Shown: positions 1 through 11,467 of the stretch, in pieces
Layout: every line of letters starts with the position of its first letter
Numbering within the stretch: the stretch's first letter is position 1
Assembly: GCA_026874595.1 (NCBI GenBank)
Contig: CM049310.1
Location: 48,619,058 to 48,683,057, forward strand
DNA length: 64,000 bases
Source of the DNA: Sipunculus nudus
Lineage: Eukaryota > Annelida > Sipuncula > Golfingiida > Sipunculidae
Reading direction: 5' to 3'
The notes under the pieces: generated by a model
Databases searched by the model: none
What the model saw: only the letters and a program-made list of their open reading frames with translations
Told to the model about the DNA's origin: nothing
Made by a program: the position numbers and the translations under genes

Positions 1-204
1 CCTTTGCCCATCTTCACTGGTCTGGTGAAAGAGGCCCTCGAACAGAGGGACCCAAGCACTGTTTGGAACAAGTTGGTGCTCCAAACTGCCCAGCATTTCT
101 TCCCCATGTTGCAGAACCCTACCTCCTTCCACTATAAGATAATTGGGCAAAGAATGTACAAGCGATACCTTTGCATTGGGCTGCCAGGTGCTGGAAACCC
201 ATGG
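1..204 (+). CDS. SAMD3-like family protein, internal exon (5' part outside window)
   Basis: The exon is open from the window edge and ends ...NPW at a good donor (ATGG|gtgagt), phase 0. The translation is rich in aromatic and basic residues, with HFFPMLQNP and IGQRMYKRYL motifs. These resemble the block in uncharacterised invertebrate and fish 'SAM domain-containing protein 3-like' proteins, where a YP-L-D motif is followed by a short basic MY-KYP motif and then PW. I recognise the family by this block and by the C-terminal exon at 11468. The molecular function of the family is not known to me. The start codon lies upstream of the window. It joins exon 1076-1232 in phase. Confidence 0.7.
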
Positions 205-224
205 GTGAGTTTTGTTTTGTATTT

Positions 225-835
225 ATCCAGTCAAGTTAGCTCAGCTGACTTAAAGTCCACTGAGCAATAGGAATAGTTTGTCTGTCAACCATCTGTCCAG
301 ACAGCCATTAACAGAGCACAAATCATAACCATGTAAGGGCTGGGATCATGAATCTGTGTGGTCTCCGACTTCCAAAACAGATCTCTAAGGAAACCTGCAT
401 GAGGTTGTGTGATCTATACTCCCCAAATTACGGGATGTGTTTGAGCACACAAGAAATACAGTTTCTTGTCAGTAAACTCTATACAAAATTTCTCAGGAAT
501 GGTAGGATAGATTGTAATGAAATTTGGTAGGCTTATGGATCTTGATAATTGTTATCTGCTGCAAGTGACTTATGGTACCACTTGTATTATCTTAATTATA
601 CAAAATTTAACCTTTATTTTTAGAAAGCTAAAATGCGGCTTATAACAGGCCACAAGTCGTAAATATTGAAAAGATGGCTCCTGCTTCACAATGACACAGG
701 CCTGATATAATGACCTAAGACCTGAAATGCGGTGGAAGTGACTTATATTCAACAAATTATGGCCTACCTTTTTATTTAAAAAAAATTATCCATATAAACA
801 AATTCAGTTGAGTGTTGTCACCCCTTGGTCTCTAG
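225..835 (+). repeat. Degraded full-length R1 element in intron
   Basis: The left end reads like the R1 5' end (AGCTCAGCTGACTTAAAGTC, then a degraded copy of the inverted arm) and then the R1 unit text (acaaatcataacc, ggaaacctgcatgagg). The right end is a worn R1 3' end: a TTCAGTTGAGTG motif, a decayed GACCCATGGGTC palindrome, then CTAG|TTT at 832-835. The apparent ORF at 348-530 is inside this repeat. Confidence 0.6.
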
Positions 836-983
836 TTTAGATGATGAGATTCTTAAACAGCAATTAATGGAAAACCAAAACTGATTTTTGCTTTATTAAC
901 ATTAATTTCTTCACAACCATGTCAAAACTAACTGGTCTGTGGAAATCATTACTGATTTTTACTTTTCCACTGTTCTGTTCCAT

Positions 984-1003
984 GGGGGGGGGGGGGGGGG
1001 GGG
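984..1003 (+). repeat. Poly-G run (20 G)
   Basis: Uninterrupted G homopolymer in the intron 72 bp upstream of the next exon. It is a G-quadruplex candidate and a likely spot of length error. Confidence 0.9.
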
Positions 1004-1075
1004 CAAGTTTACTCTCAGCATATTCTGAGGATATGAAAATCATTTTTGTGTATGAACTAATATCTATGCTTTCAG

Positions 1076-1232
1076 ATGGCTTTCAATAAGACGTTGGCAC
1101 AGAAAGTACGCCACATGAAACATGATTTAAAAGCCCGTTCCAAAAAGGCCAAGCCACATCCACTTAAGGAGGTACAGCAGTATTGTGTTGGGCCTCAAGC
1201 TAAGAAGAGACAATACTCTCTCAAATCTCCAG
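1076..1232 (+). CDS. SAMD3-like family protein, internal exon 2
   Basis: The acceptor TGCTTTCAG|ATGGCT gives phase 0 entry, which matches the preceding exon. The donor CCAG|gtgaac leaves phase 1. It encodes a strongly basic segment (QKVRHMKHDLKARSKKAK), a feature of the block that follows the PW motif in SAMD3-like proteins and probably nucleic-acid-binding or nuclear-targeting. The ATG at 1076 is internal by this model rather than a start, because the splice phases on both sides fit. Confidence 0.7.
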
Positions 1233-1852
1233 GTGAACTTTTAAATTTTGTATTCAAAGATGAAATTAGTAGGGAATTCTCCTGCAGGATTCCCTCTAGT
1301 CAATCTGTTAATGAGTATAGTTAATAATCAGCATATAATTTCTGTATTTAATGGTTTCCCAGACAAAAAGAATTAAATACTATGGTTTTGAACCAGTCGT
1401 TCAATGGCATTAGACTGACAACTGCATGGTCACAAGAGCAAGAAGCCTATTTTAAATGGTTGCTGTTTGGCCTTGAATGTACCCTGTAACCTCATGCATA
1501 CCCTAACATGCATTTTAAAGGCCACTGCACAATGACCACAGGATCCATAAACTTCTAAATGGGGAACATCTCACAGTTGAAATAGACCCATTATAACTTA
1601 ATTGAACTGGCTTTTGACCCCATTTATAACCTCGAGTCATATCCAGGCCACTGTATGGTAACCACTAGACCTAGAATTTGGGAGAAACTCATATTTAACG
1701 TAAGAATTTGCCATTATTACCCTATATATTTTTAGAAATCAATATATATAGCCTTCAACAGAAGCTGACCTGCTTTTAACGGGGTATACCCAGTGTCTAG
1801 GGATACCACTGTATGGCAATTGCTAGTAATTATATTTTAAAACCTGTTACAG

Positions 1853-2073
1853 CACTGCAGGTTGATGACAACCAACAGGAAGAAGATACTGAAAGCCACC
1901 TGCAGGTCTTAAGAGAGGAGTGCAGGAAGGATCCTGACTGCCGCAACACTGCCCATCTTAGGACTCTACTGAAGCACACACATGCCTTCAGACAGGATCT
2001 ATTGAAGAACCACCATGGGGGTGACGTACAGCCCATCCTGGAACACTTTCCATGTTTGGACCAAATCGACTTT
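1853..2073 (+). CDS. SAMD3-like family protein, internal exon 3
   Basis: The acceptor TTACAG|CA provides the two bases needed after the phase 1 donor at 1232 (G + CA = Ala). The donor GACTTT|gtgagt is phase 0. It encodes an acidic stretch (NQQEEDTE) followed by LREECRKDP, LRTLLKHTHAFRQDLL and ILEHFPCLDQI. The pattern 'L...T...R...I..........I...YP.L' is the recognisable core of SAMD3-like proteins. The phase match with both neighbours is the main support for the gene model. Confidence 0.75.
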
Positions 2074-2588
2074 GTGAGTAATGTTTATGTAATGTTTCAT
2101 CTTTTGCATGCATCTAACTATAAACATGCTTTGGTTCCCTTTGCTTTTACCAATTAGTGTGATCTTGCTTACTAGCTAATCATCATAGTCTTCTAAACAG
2201 TTTGATGAGAACTTGCTACATCAATACACCAAATTAATCTTTCACAACTAAGCCTTACACTGAATTTGAAGAAAAAATACTTGGCAAGTTGATCAGTGTC
2301 CTACATGAGATTTCTTCAAATACAATGACAGGGTTACATTACTCTGATGAGCTCTAACCATGGAAATACTAAGTAGTAAGATTAATTGTGGCCAGTTTAT
2401 TGGGCTTTCAGTTAAGCATGTCTTTTGTTCTTATTCTATTGTCACAATGATTCAAACTTACATTAAATAACTGATCAGGGCTATGGTAAATATTAATTTT
2501 TGTTTGATAATATACAGATATACATGAACCAGTAGATCTACATATGGATAAGCCAAACATAAAGTAAGTTAAAAACACTTTTCTCTAG

Positions 2589-2672
2589 GTAATGTACGAC
2601 TTTGGACTAAAGTTTGGGCCAGAACGATATGAAGAAATGCTTGAGAAAATCGCTCGTGGGAGATGGCAGTGA
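2589..2672 (+). CDS. SAMD3-like family protein, exon 4 ending in a stop
   Basis: The acceptor TTCTCTAG|GTAATG gives phase 0 and continues the previous exon as VMYDFGLKFGPERYEEMLEKI. That is consistent with the text after the YP-L motif in the family. The frame hits TGA at 2670-2672. Family members normally continue well beyond this point, and two further exons with family character lie at 8107 and 11468. So either an unseen weak donor precedes the stop, or this is a short isoform, or the gene is damaged. Confidence 0.6.
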   Translation, partial: VMYDFGLKFGPERYEEMLEKIARGRWQ

Positions 2673-2752
2673 AGTCCATGAAGAGTAAAGATGCTGTAGG
2701 CATTTTTTAGTAATATTTGTAAAATCCTTGTAGAGACATTTGTTTTATTAAC

Positions 2753-5700
2753 ACTATTTTTAGCTCAGCTGACTGTAAGTCGACGGAGGTATAGGAAGGG
2801 CACTTTGTCCGTCCAGCTGTCTGTCCGTTAGCAGGGCACAAATTGTAACTGCTGGACCTAGAATCTTATCACTTGACATCCAGGGAGGTCCATGAAAAAT
2901 TTCCTTGGAAACCTGAAAAAAGGTCTCTGTGACCTATATTCTTTGAGCTTTGGGGCTCTGAAGTACCCCCCCCCCCCCCCCCCCAGGAATAATGGAAAAT
3001 GTACCTGAACAACTGATGCATATGATCACCATGACTCTTTGCGTGGAGGTTCACCATAGTGTTTCATCAGTTCCTGTAGACTGGTGGCACCACCTGTATT
3101 TTTTTTATATTTTATGATTCTTTTTCTCTATTTTTGATACCTTTAAAGATGTGGTCAGCAGTTAACAGGGCACAAATCCTAATGACTGGACCTAGAATCT
3201 TCTATCTTGACATGTAGGGAGGCCCATGAAAAGTTTCCTTGGAAACCTGAAATAAGGTCTCTGTTACTCATATATCCTTCAAGCTATGGGGCTCCCTAAG
3301 TATTGCCCAGAATAATGGAAAATTTGATACAAAATCTCAAGTATCTTAACAATTGTTGCATTGATCACCATGATTTTGTGCATGAATATTGTTCTTTTGA
3401 ATGTTTCATCAGTTTCTATAGACTGGTCAGGCCAACTGTATTTTTTCGATTTTTAGCTCAGCTGACTGAAAGTCATCTGAGCTATAGCGATCACTCTTTG
3501 TCCGTCGTCCGTCTGTCCGTCTGTCTGTCTGTCCGTCCGTTAACCAGGCACAAATCGTAACCGCTGGACCTAGAACCTTGTAACTTGGGATTCTGAGAGG
3601 TCCATAAAAAATCTCCTTGGAAACCAGAAATTAGGTCTCTGTTACCCATATCCTTCGAGCTATGTGGCCCCAAAGTACCCCCCAGAAAAGTCAAAAATTT
3701 CATACAAAAACTTCAATATCTCATTAACTACTTGACTGATGGTCATGATTTTTGGCATACATATTGATCATGAGATGTTACATCACTTCCTGCAGACTGG
3801 TGGCGCCACCTGTATTTTTCGATTTTTTACGAATTTTTTTCTCTATTTTTGAGACCTTTAAAAATGTGAACATCTGTTAACGTGGCACAAATCATAAAGA
3901 CTGGACTTAGAATCTTAATTCTTGACACACTGAGAGGTCCATGAAAAATCTCCTTGGAACCCAAAAATTAGGTCTCTGTTACCCATATCCTTTGAGCTAT
4001 GGGGCCCCAAAGTACCCCCCAGAATAGTAAAAAATTTCATACAAAAACTTCAATATCTCAATAACTACTTCACTGATGGTCTTCATTTTTGGCATACATA
4101 TTGATCATGAGATGTTCGATCAGTTCCTGCAGACTGGTGGCGCCACCTGTACTGTTTGATTTTTTACGATTTTTTCCTCTATTTTTGAGACCTTTGAGGA
4201 TGCTGTCATCTGTTAGCGTGGCACAAATCATAACGACTGGACCTAGAATCTTCATTTTCGACACACTGAGAGACCTATGAAAAGTCTCCATGGAAACCAG
4301 AAATTAGGTCTCTGTTACCCATATCCTTTGAGCTATGGGGCCCAAAATTACCCCCCAGAATAGTCAAAAATTTCATACAAAAACTTCAATATCTCATTAA
4401 CTACATCACTGATGGTCATGATTTTTGACATACATATTGATCATGAGATGTTTCATCAGTTTGTGCAGACTGGTGGCGCCTCCTGTATTTTTCAATGTTC
4501 ACGAATTGTTTTCTCCATTTTTGAGACCTTTAAGGATGTAGTTATCTGTCAACAGGGTACAAATTGTAACGACTTGACCTAGAATCTTCGTTCTTGACAC
4601 ACAGGGAGACCTATGATAAGTCTCCATGGAAACCTGAAATTTGGTCTCTGTTACCCATATCCTTCGAGCTATGTGGCCCCAAAGTACCCCCCAGAAAAGT
4701 CAAAAATTTCATACAAAAACTTCAATATCTCATTAACTACTTGACTGATGGTCATGATTTTTGGCATACATATTGATCATGAGATGTTACATCACTTCCT
4801 GCAGACTGGTGGCGCCACCTGTATTTTTTTATTTTTTTACGAATTTTTTTCTCTATTTTTGAGACCTTTAAAAATGTGAACATCTGTTAACAAGGCACAA
4901 ATCATAAAGACTGGACTTAGAATCTTAATTCTTGACACACTGAGAGGATCATGAAAAATCTCCTTGGAAACCAGAAATTAGGTCTCTGTTACCCATATCC
5001 TTTGAGCTATGGGGCCCCAAAGTACCCCCCAGAATAGTAAAAAATTTCATACAAAAACTTCAATATCTCAATAACTACATCACTGATGGTCTTCATTTTT
5101 GGCATACATATTGATCATGAGATGTTCGATCAGTTCCTGCAGACTGGTGGCGCCACCTGTACTGTTTGATTTTTTACGATTTTTTCCTCTATTTTTGAGA
5201 CCTTTGAGGATGCTGTCATCTGTTAGCGTGGCACAAATCGTAACGACTGGACCTAGAATCTTCATTTTCGACACACTGAGAGACCTATGAAAAGTCTCCA
5301 TGGAAACCAGAATTAGGTCTCTGTTACCCATATCCTTCGAGCTATGGGGCCCAAAATTACCCCCCAGAATAGTCAAAATTTCATACAAAAACTTCAATAT
5401 CTCATTAACTACATCACTGATGGTCATGATTTTCGACATACATATTGATCATGAGATGTTTCATCAGTTTGTGCAGACTGGTGGCGCCACCTGTATTTTT
5501 CAATGTTCACGAATTGTTTTCTCCATTTTTGAGACCTTTAAGGATGTAGTTATCTGTCAACAGGGTACAAATTGTAACGACTGGACCTAGAATCTTCGTT
5601 CTTGACACACAGGGAGACCCATGATAAGTCTCCATGGAAACCTGAAATTTGGTCTCTGTTACCCATATCCTTTGAGCTATGGCACTCCAAAGTACAGCTC

Positions 5701-6400
5701 AGAATAATGGAAAATTTGATACAAAAGCTAAAGTATCTGAACAACTAATGCAGAGATAACCATAATTGTTTGCATGGATATTGATCATGGAGTGTTTCAT
5801 AAGTTTCTGCAGACTGGTGGCACCACCTGTATTTGTTCGTTTTCTTTTACGAAATTTTTCTGTATTTTTGAGACCTTTAAAGATATGAACATATGTTAAC
5901 AGGGCACAAATCATAAAAACTGGACCAAGAATCTTCATTCTTGACACACAGGGAGACCCATGAAAAGTCTCCATGGAAACTTGAAATTAGGTCTCTGTTA
6001 CCCATATTCTTTAAGCTGTATGGGTCCAAAATACCCCCCCCCCCCAGAATAATGGAAAATTTGATACAAAAACTGCAGTATTTCAATAACTACAACACTG
6101 ATGGTCATGATTTTAGGCATACATATTGATCATGAGCTGTTCCATCAGTTTCTGCAGACTGGGTGTGCCACCTCTATTTTTTTTTTCAAATTTTTACAAA
6201 TTTTTTTCTTTTTTTAGAGACCTTTAAAGATGTGGTTATCTGTCAACAGGGTACAAATCGCAACAACTGGACCTAGAATCTTCATTCTTGTCATGCAAGG
6301 AGGCCCATGAAAGGTGCCTGTGGAAACTTGAAATTAGGTCTCTGTTACCCATATCCTTCAAGCTATAGGACTCCGAAGTATCCCTCAGAATAATGGACAA
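2753..6400 (+). repeat. R1 repeat array: ~338-bp units, Helentron/HINE-like
   Basis: This is a tandem array of about ten ~338-bp units. The acaaatc/gactggacctagaatctt phrase recurs at about 3550, 3888, 4225, 4558, 4897, 5235, 5566, 5906 and 6254. Two 5' ends are visible, at about 2758 and 3454. The second forms a near-perfect hairpin (TAGCTCAGCTGACT...AGTCATCTGAGCTA, 3454-3484) followed by (TGTC/TCCG)n. Most units carry the palindrome GGTGGCGCCACC (for example 3799, 4137, 4808, 5147, 5480). Blocks around 3550-4560 and 4560-5570 are near-identical, giving a 1009-bp higher-order repeat. All ORFs here are repeat artefacts. Confidence 0.85.
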
Positions 6401-7582
6401 CTATGCGGATACTATGTTTTTGACCGAGTATTTGCGGATACTATGTTTTTGACCGAGTTCCTCCGCCGCCGCGGCGTTCGTTTCCAGAGAGCTCCTCGGA
6501 GACTAATGGACCGATTTTTCCCAAACTTACACCTATTATCGGGTCACATGTGAACTGGTGCCTAACCAATTTGCATTGACCTCTGACCTTTCCTCTCTAT
6601 CCAGTGTCCATTTGTTGGTCTGTTTCCACTCATAAACCCTCATATCTCGGGAACCGTTTGACCGATCAGGAAATAAAATTGATACAAATGTAGCCCTTGG
6701 ATTGCTTTATAACATACACAAAAAATGGTGGCGCCACCTGTAACCATGTTTGCACAGTGTCCATCTGTTCATCTGCCTTGGGTTAAAATCACTCATATCT
6801 CTGCAGTGAATTGACTAATTCACCTGAAATTCGTCATGTGTATACATCCAGGATAGCTTTCTTGATTTTATGACAGGTGGCGCCACCTACGTTCACGTTC
6901 ACGCTGATGACATCCAAGCTTATATCTCGGGAACCGTTTGACCGATCAGGAAATAAAATTTATACAAATGTAGCCCTTTGATAGCTCTGTAACATACACA
7001 AAAAATGGTGGCGCCACCTGTAACAATGTTTGCACAGCGTCTGTCTGTTAGTCTGCCGTGGCCTAAAATTACTCATTTCTCTGTAGTGGTTCGACATAAC
7101 TGCCTAAAATTTTGCAGGTTTATACATCGTGGACAGCTTTCTTGATTTTATGACAGGTGGCGCCACCTACATTCTAGTTAACGCTGGACACATCCAAGCT
7201 CATATCTCAGGAACCATTTGACCGATTGGGCCAAAATTGTGCATGTGTTTAGATCTCACATAGGTCTTTATCATACACAAAACTGGAGGGGTTACCTGCA
7301 AAGATTTTTGCACAGTGTTTGTCTGTTTGTCTGCCATGGGCAAAAATCGCTCATATACATGTAGTGGTTTGACTTTTCTGCCTAAAATTTTGCAGGTGTA
7401 TACAACTTGGACAGCTTTCTGGATTTGTGGTAGGTGGCACAACCTACATACACATTTAGGCTGCAGACATCCATGCTAATATGCAACATACCTCACTCTA
7501 TTTCCCCTTGCCACTCAATCCATGCCTCACTATCCGATTTTGGCAGATACATGTAGTCACTTGTCGGTTACCCGTATTCTAG
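6401..7582 (+). repeat. R2 element, copy A, inserted in R1
   Basis: The 5' end is damaged (GCGGATACTATG twice). There are R2 units with catatctcgggaaccgtttgacc and ggtggcgccacctg boxes, a subterminal TTTTGGCAGATAC, a decayed hairpin gtagtcacttgtcggttac, then CTAG|TTTT at 7579-7582. R1 text (ttttctctatttttgaga) resumes immediately afterwards, so R2 landed inside an R1 copy. Confidence 0.75.
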
Positions 7583-7764
7583 TTTTAAAAGTTTACACAT
7601 TTTTCTCTATTTTTGAGATATATAAATACAGACTAAATCTTGGCCTGTTGGTTAATCTGTTTGATGCTTCAGTTGAATGGGTATATACTACCATTCTGAT
7701 GATAAAATTTCCTTTTGTGAATCTCTTCCCAGTCAGCTGAGCGTCATGACCCATGGGTCACTTG
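7583..7764 (+). repeat. R1 3' end after nested R2
   Basis: R1 internal text leads to the subterminal repeat CAGTCAGCTGAGC, the inverse of the R1 5' end. Then come the perfect palindrome TGACCCATGGGTCA (7747-7760) and CTTG|TT. This is a diagnostic R1 3' terminus. Confidence 0.75.
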
Positions 7765-7775
7765 TTACAATATTT

Positions 7776-7869
7776 GCTTGTCAGCTGACTGTAATCCACT
7801 GGTTCAATGAGTACATAAATATCCTTACAATCAAATTCAGCTGAGCATTGAGACCCATGGGTCTCCTAG
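7776..7869 (+). repeat. Miniature R1-ended element (~94 bp)
   Basis: The 5' end is CTTGTCAGCTGACTGTAATCC. The 3' end is TTCAGCTGAGC, then the palindrome GAGACCCATGGGTCTC, then CTAG|TTTT. Only about 40 bp lie between the termini, so the two ends alone may be enough for mobilisation. Confidence 0.6.
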
Positions 7870-8106
7870 TTTTATTAGTCTCACAGAAGAGTCAAGACTC
7901 GCACACTGCATGATGTCTGTAAACAGGTGTATAATGATGCATGTAACTCAAATTGCCTTTTTCCATCATATAAAATCTGAACTGTAAACTTTGAATTTAA
8001 TTCCATAAGATGGCATTGACTTGAATATAAGTTACAATTACAGAAAAGTATTGTTTCTGTTTTATGTTGGAATGAATTTGAAGATTTCCCTGCAATCTCT
8101 TCACAG

Positions 8107-8208
8107 GACACATGCACAGATGAACTGACCAGCTGTAGAAGAATTGAGGACATAGTGCGTTTCACAAAAGGAAAAAGCAGGTCCAGCCGTGTGATTAAGA
8201 TAATTGAG
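8107..8208 (+). CDS. SAMD3-like family protein, candidate exon 5
   Basis: The acceptor TCTTCACAG|GACACA and donor ATTGAG|gtaaat bound 34 codons in phase 0, with DELTSCRRIEDIVRF and RVIKIIE motifs. It joins in phase to the exon at 11468 (…IIE|EEMLHDAV). It is unique sequence between repeats. Its place in the same gene is inferred from strand, phase and order. Confidence 0.55.
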
Positions 8209-8344
8209 GTAAATATATATTTACTTATGAAAAATATATGTATGAATTAACATTGCAAAGAACTGCACTATGTTTTTACAGCCGCAGCAATGTACAAAAT
8301 TTAGGGACAAGTGTATCAGCAAGACCAGATGGACTTCAGACAAA

Positions 8345-8640
8345 CATTTAAGACTTTTTAACTCAGCTGTGTTATAACTGTGAGTCAGATCTGAGCTATA
8401 GTGACGTCCATCTTCTGTCAAGCTTGCTGTACAGAGAGTACAAATTGTAGCTGTTGGACCTAGGAACTTCTAACTTAAATTAAGGGAGGTCCTGGGGAAA
8501 TCTGCTTGGAGACGTAAAATTAGGTCATGGTGACCTATTTTCTGCCAGCTATGGGACAAAACACCATTTTCAGCACTGAAAGGTAGACTTTTCTGAGTAT
8601 TCCAGGTTCTTCAACAAAATTTGTGTTGGTTCATAACATT
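8345..8640 (+). repeat. Degraded R1 fragment
   Basis: TTTTTAACTCAGCTG, then a decayed inverted arm GATCTGAGCTATAG, acaaattgtagctgttggacctagga and ttggagacgtaaaattaggtc. These follow the R1 unit order with many substitutions. Confidence 0.5.
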
Positions 8641-8753
8641 ATAGAATAATGTGCCTCATTAACATCTTCAAGACTATCACCATGCACAATTTGAACAGAA
8701 TCCCCCCTACTCCCAATTTCTTCAGAAATGTCACTTAAACTTGTTCATTTTTT

Positions 8754-10826
8754 TATGCCCCCGCTACAAAGTGGCCGGGGCATATAGTTTTACCCATGTC
8801 CATCATTCCATCTTTCCGTCATTCCGTCATTCCGAAATCAAACAGTTGTACAGACTTTTTTTCGCAATGCCTGCAGATATTGGCCTGATTTTTGGTGTGT
8901 GGGCAGATAATGACCAGTTACAGATCAAGTTCGCGTTTCGTCCCGGTTGACCTACTTTTGACCGTTTTACGGCTCCTAAACTTAGAAAATTTCATGAAAA
9001 ATAGAAATTTTCATGACAAATACACATATACAGACATTTTTTTCGCAATGCCTGCAGATATTGGCCTGATTTTTGGTGTGTGGGCAGATAATGACCAGTT
9101 ACAGATCGAGTTCGCGTTTCGTCCCGGTTGACCTACTTTTGACTGTTTTATGGCTCCTAAACTTAGAAAATTTCATGAAAAATAGAAATTTTCATGACAA
9201 ATATACATGTACAGACTTTTTTTCGCAATGCCTGCAGATGTTTGCCTGATTTTTGGTGTGTGGGCAGATAATGACCAGTTACAGATCAAGTTCGCGTTTC
9301 GTCCTGGTTGACCTACTTTTGACTGTTTTACGGCTCCTAAACTTAGAAAATTTCATGAAAAATAGAAATTTTCATGACAAATACACATGTACAGACTTTT
9401 TTTTCGCAATGCCTGCAGATATTGGCCTGATTTTTGGTGTGTGGGCAGATAATGACCAGTTACAGATCGAGTTCGCGTTTCGTCCCGGTTGACCTACTTT
9501 TGACTGTTTTACGGCTCCTAAACTTAGAAAATTTCATGAAAAATAGAAATTTTCATGACAAATACACATGTACAGACTTTTTTTCGCAATGCCTGCAGAT
9601 ATTGGCCTGATTTTTGGTGTGTGGGCAGATAATGACCAGTTACAGATCGAGTTTGCGTTTCGTCTCAGTTGACCTTCTTTTGACCGTTTTACAGCTCCTA
9701 AACTTAGAAAAATTCATGAAAAATAGAAATTTTCATGACAAATACACATATACAGCCATTTTTAGCACTCAGCTCATAGGCTGATGGGCTATTGTCGTCA
9801 CCCAAGCTGTCCGTCTGTCCATCTGTCTGTCCAGTGTCTGTCCTTCCGTCCGTCCGTTCCGCGTCTGTTAACTTTTACCTTGTGAGCGGGATATCTCTAA
9901 AAGGATTCACTGTTTTAATTTTATTTCATCAGTGAAGATGTATATCGATAAAATCTCGGTCAAGTTCGAAGATGGGTGACCTTGACCCAATTTTCTACAT
10001 TTTAGAGCTGATTATAGAAAAACACTCAGAAGTTTATATCTAGGGGAACCATTGTTTGGATTTTCACAAAACTTACTATGATCATTGGGACTGATGGTCT
10101 GTATGTGTTGCACAATTTTGGTGGTGCCACCTGCAATTTCTGATTTTTTAATGAAATTTTATCGGATTTTTTCAATTTTGGCCTTTTGTGCAGGATATCT
10201 CCAAAGGTATTCAACACAGGAACTTCATTTCTTCAGTGCTATTGCATTATATTTACAAAATCTTGGTCAAGTTCAAAGATGGGTGATCTTGACCTACCTT
10301 TCAAGGTCACAGAGCTTAGTATAGAAAAAAACTTAGGAGCTTATTTCTCAGGAAGCATTTGGTGGATCGTTATGAAACATGGTATATACCTCTCCAATTT
10401 AAATTTATAAATGATTATCAACTTTTGCTTATATTCTAGTTTCGCAATACAGTGCTTACAGATACTGGCCTAATGTTAGGTCTGTGGGCGCATAATGACC
10501 ACTTACAGATCGAGTTCGCGTTTCGTCCCAGTTAACCTATTTTTCACCATATGACAGATCCTGAACATAGAAAATTTCATGAAAGACCCAAATTTTCATG
10601 AAAAATGCACATATATGGACTTTTTTTTGCAATGCCTGCAGATACTGGCCTGATTTTTGGTGTGTTGCTTGATAATGACCCTTTACAGATTGAGTTTGCA
10701 TTTTGCCCTTGTTGACCTACTTTTGACCATACAACACTTCCTGAACTAAAAAAATTTTTACAAAATTTAACAAATGTTTCTAATTTGCCCCAGGTGGGGG
10801 CATTCGTGTCGTTCCGACACATCTAG
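8754..10826 (+). repeat. R3 element with ~180-bp tandem units, Helentron/HINE-like
   Basis: The 5' end is the hairpin TATGCCCCCGC...GGCCGGGGCATA (8754-8784), followed by a tccgtcatt microsatellite. Five units of 180-181 bp follow (cagac starts at 8851, 9031, 9212, 9392 and 9573). The text then resumes beyond a nested R4. The 3' end has a subterminal GTGGGGGCAT, a perfect hairpin GTGTCG-TTC-CGACAC (10806-10820), AT, then CTAG|TTTG at 10823-10826. Repeated ORFs here (e.g. 8892-9131) are products of the unit, not genes. Confidence 0.8.
9763..10439 (+). repeat. R4 element, copy a, nested in R3
   Basis: The 5' end TTTTTAGCACTCAGCTCATAGG leads into gctgatgggctattgtcgtcaccc and then a (tgtc)n/(tccg)n microsatellite. 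Internal text includes gagcgggatatctctaaaaggattcac, and there is a ggtggtgccacc box. The 3' end is ttttgcttatattCTAG|TTT at 10436-10439. R3 text (ttcgcaatac…cagatactggcc) resumes right after, so the insertion sits in the T run of an R3 unit. Confidence 0.75.
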
Positions 10827-10977
10827 TTTGCTAATAGTCCATTTTGTCCATTTCATACAAATCTCTAGCATCTCCGTAATTTATCCAAGGGTTGCTATGA
10901 AATTTGCTTTGCATGCTGACCTTAAATAGCTTCACTTTTTACATTAGGCTATTTTTTTTAATTTTTCATGAAAATTT

Positions 10978-11420
10978 TTGAGAACTGCTAATTATCACAA
11001 ATGTGTCAGCTATCTCAGCTATTGGCTGATGCATTTTACATTCCTACTTGTTTTTTCAACTGCCAGAATGAAACATCTGAGTTATAAGGATGGCCCTATG
11101 CCACCTTCTGTCTGTCTGGCTGCCAAGCCAGTTGCAGATGGTAATTATAAGGGCTGGTTCCTCAGATTTTGCAGTCAGGCATTATCTCGATTGTCTGTAT
11201 TGGCAATATGCTGTTCAAGCAAATATTAATTCTTGCTCCTATTAAAAAATCACTACTGCTTAAGAAATTGTGCTCTTTTGGTCCAAAAACCTCTTTCTGG
11301 TCATAATTTTAATTCTCCTGCAACCCAAGGAAGGGGGGGGGGCATTAGGTGTTAGCTTTTCAGGAAGTCCATACGTACATACATCCATTCGTCACAGAAT
11401 GTTGACCCATGGGTCACTTG
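10978..11420 (+). repeat. Worn R1-like element before the last SAMD3-like exon
   Basis: catctgagttataaggatggccct plus cttctgtctgtctggctg resembles an R1 left arm. The right end is gttgacccatgggtcacttg (palindrome plus CTTG at 11417-11420), an R1-type 3' terminus. The ORF at 10978-11229 overlaps this and is not supported as a gene. Confidence 0.4.
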
Positions 11421-11467
11421 TGTAGTGATGTTATTTGTTTAATTGCTTTAAATTTTTGTATCTGTAG

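Noticed and set aside
3303-7100. CRISPR-like regular spacing of a palindrome
   Set aside because: Eukaryotic context, units of 280-340 bp that are conserved throughout rather than unique spacers, and no cas genes.
8892-9492. Two near-identical 79-codon ORFs
   Set aside because: They are the R3 180-bp tandem unit in translation; present once per unit.
10978-11229. 83-codon ORF just before the last SAMD3-like exon
   Set aside because: Overlaps a worn R1-like element and lacks splice sites in phase with the neighbours.
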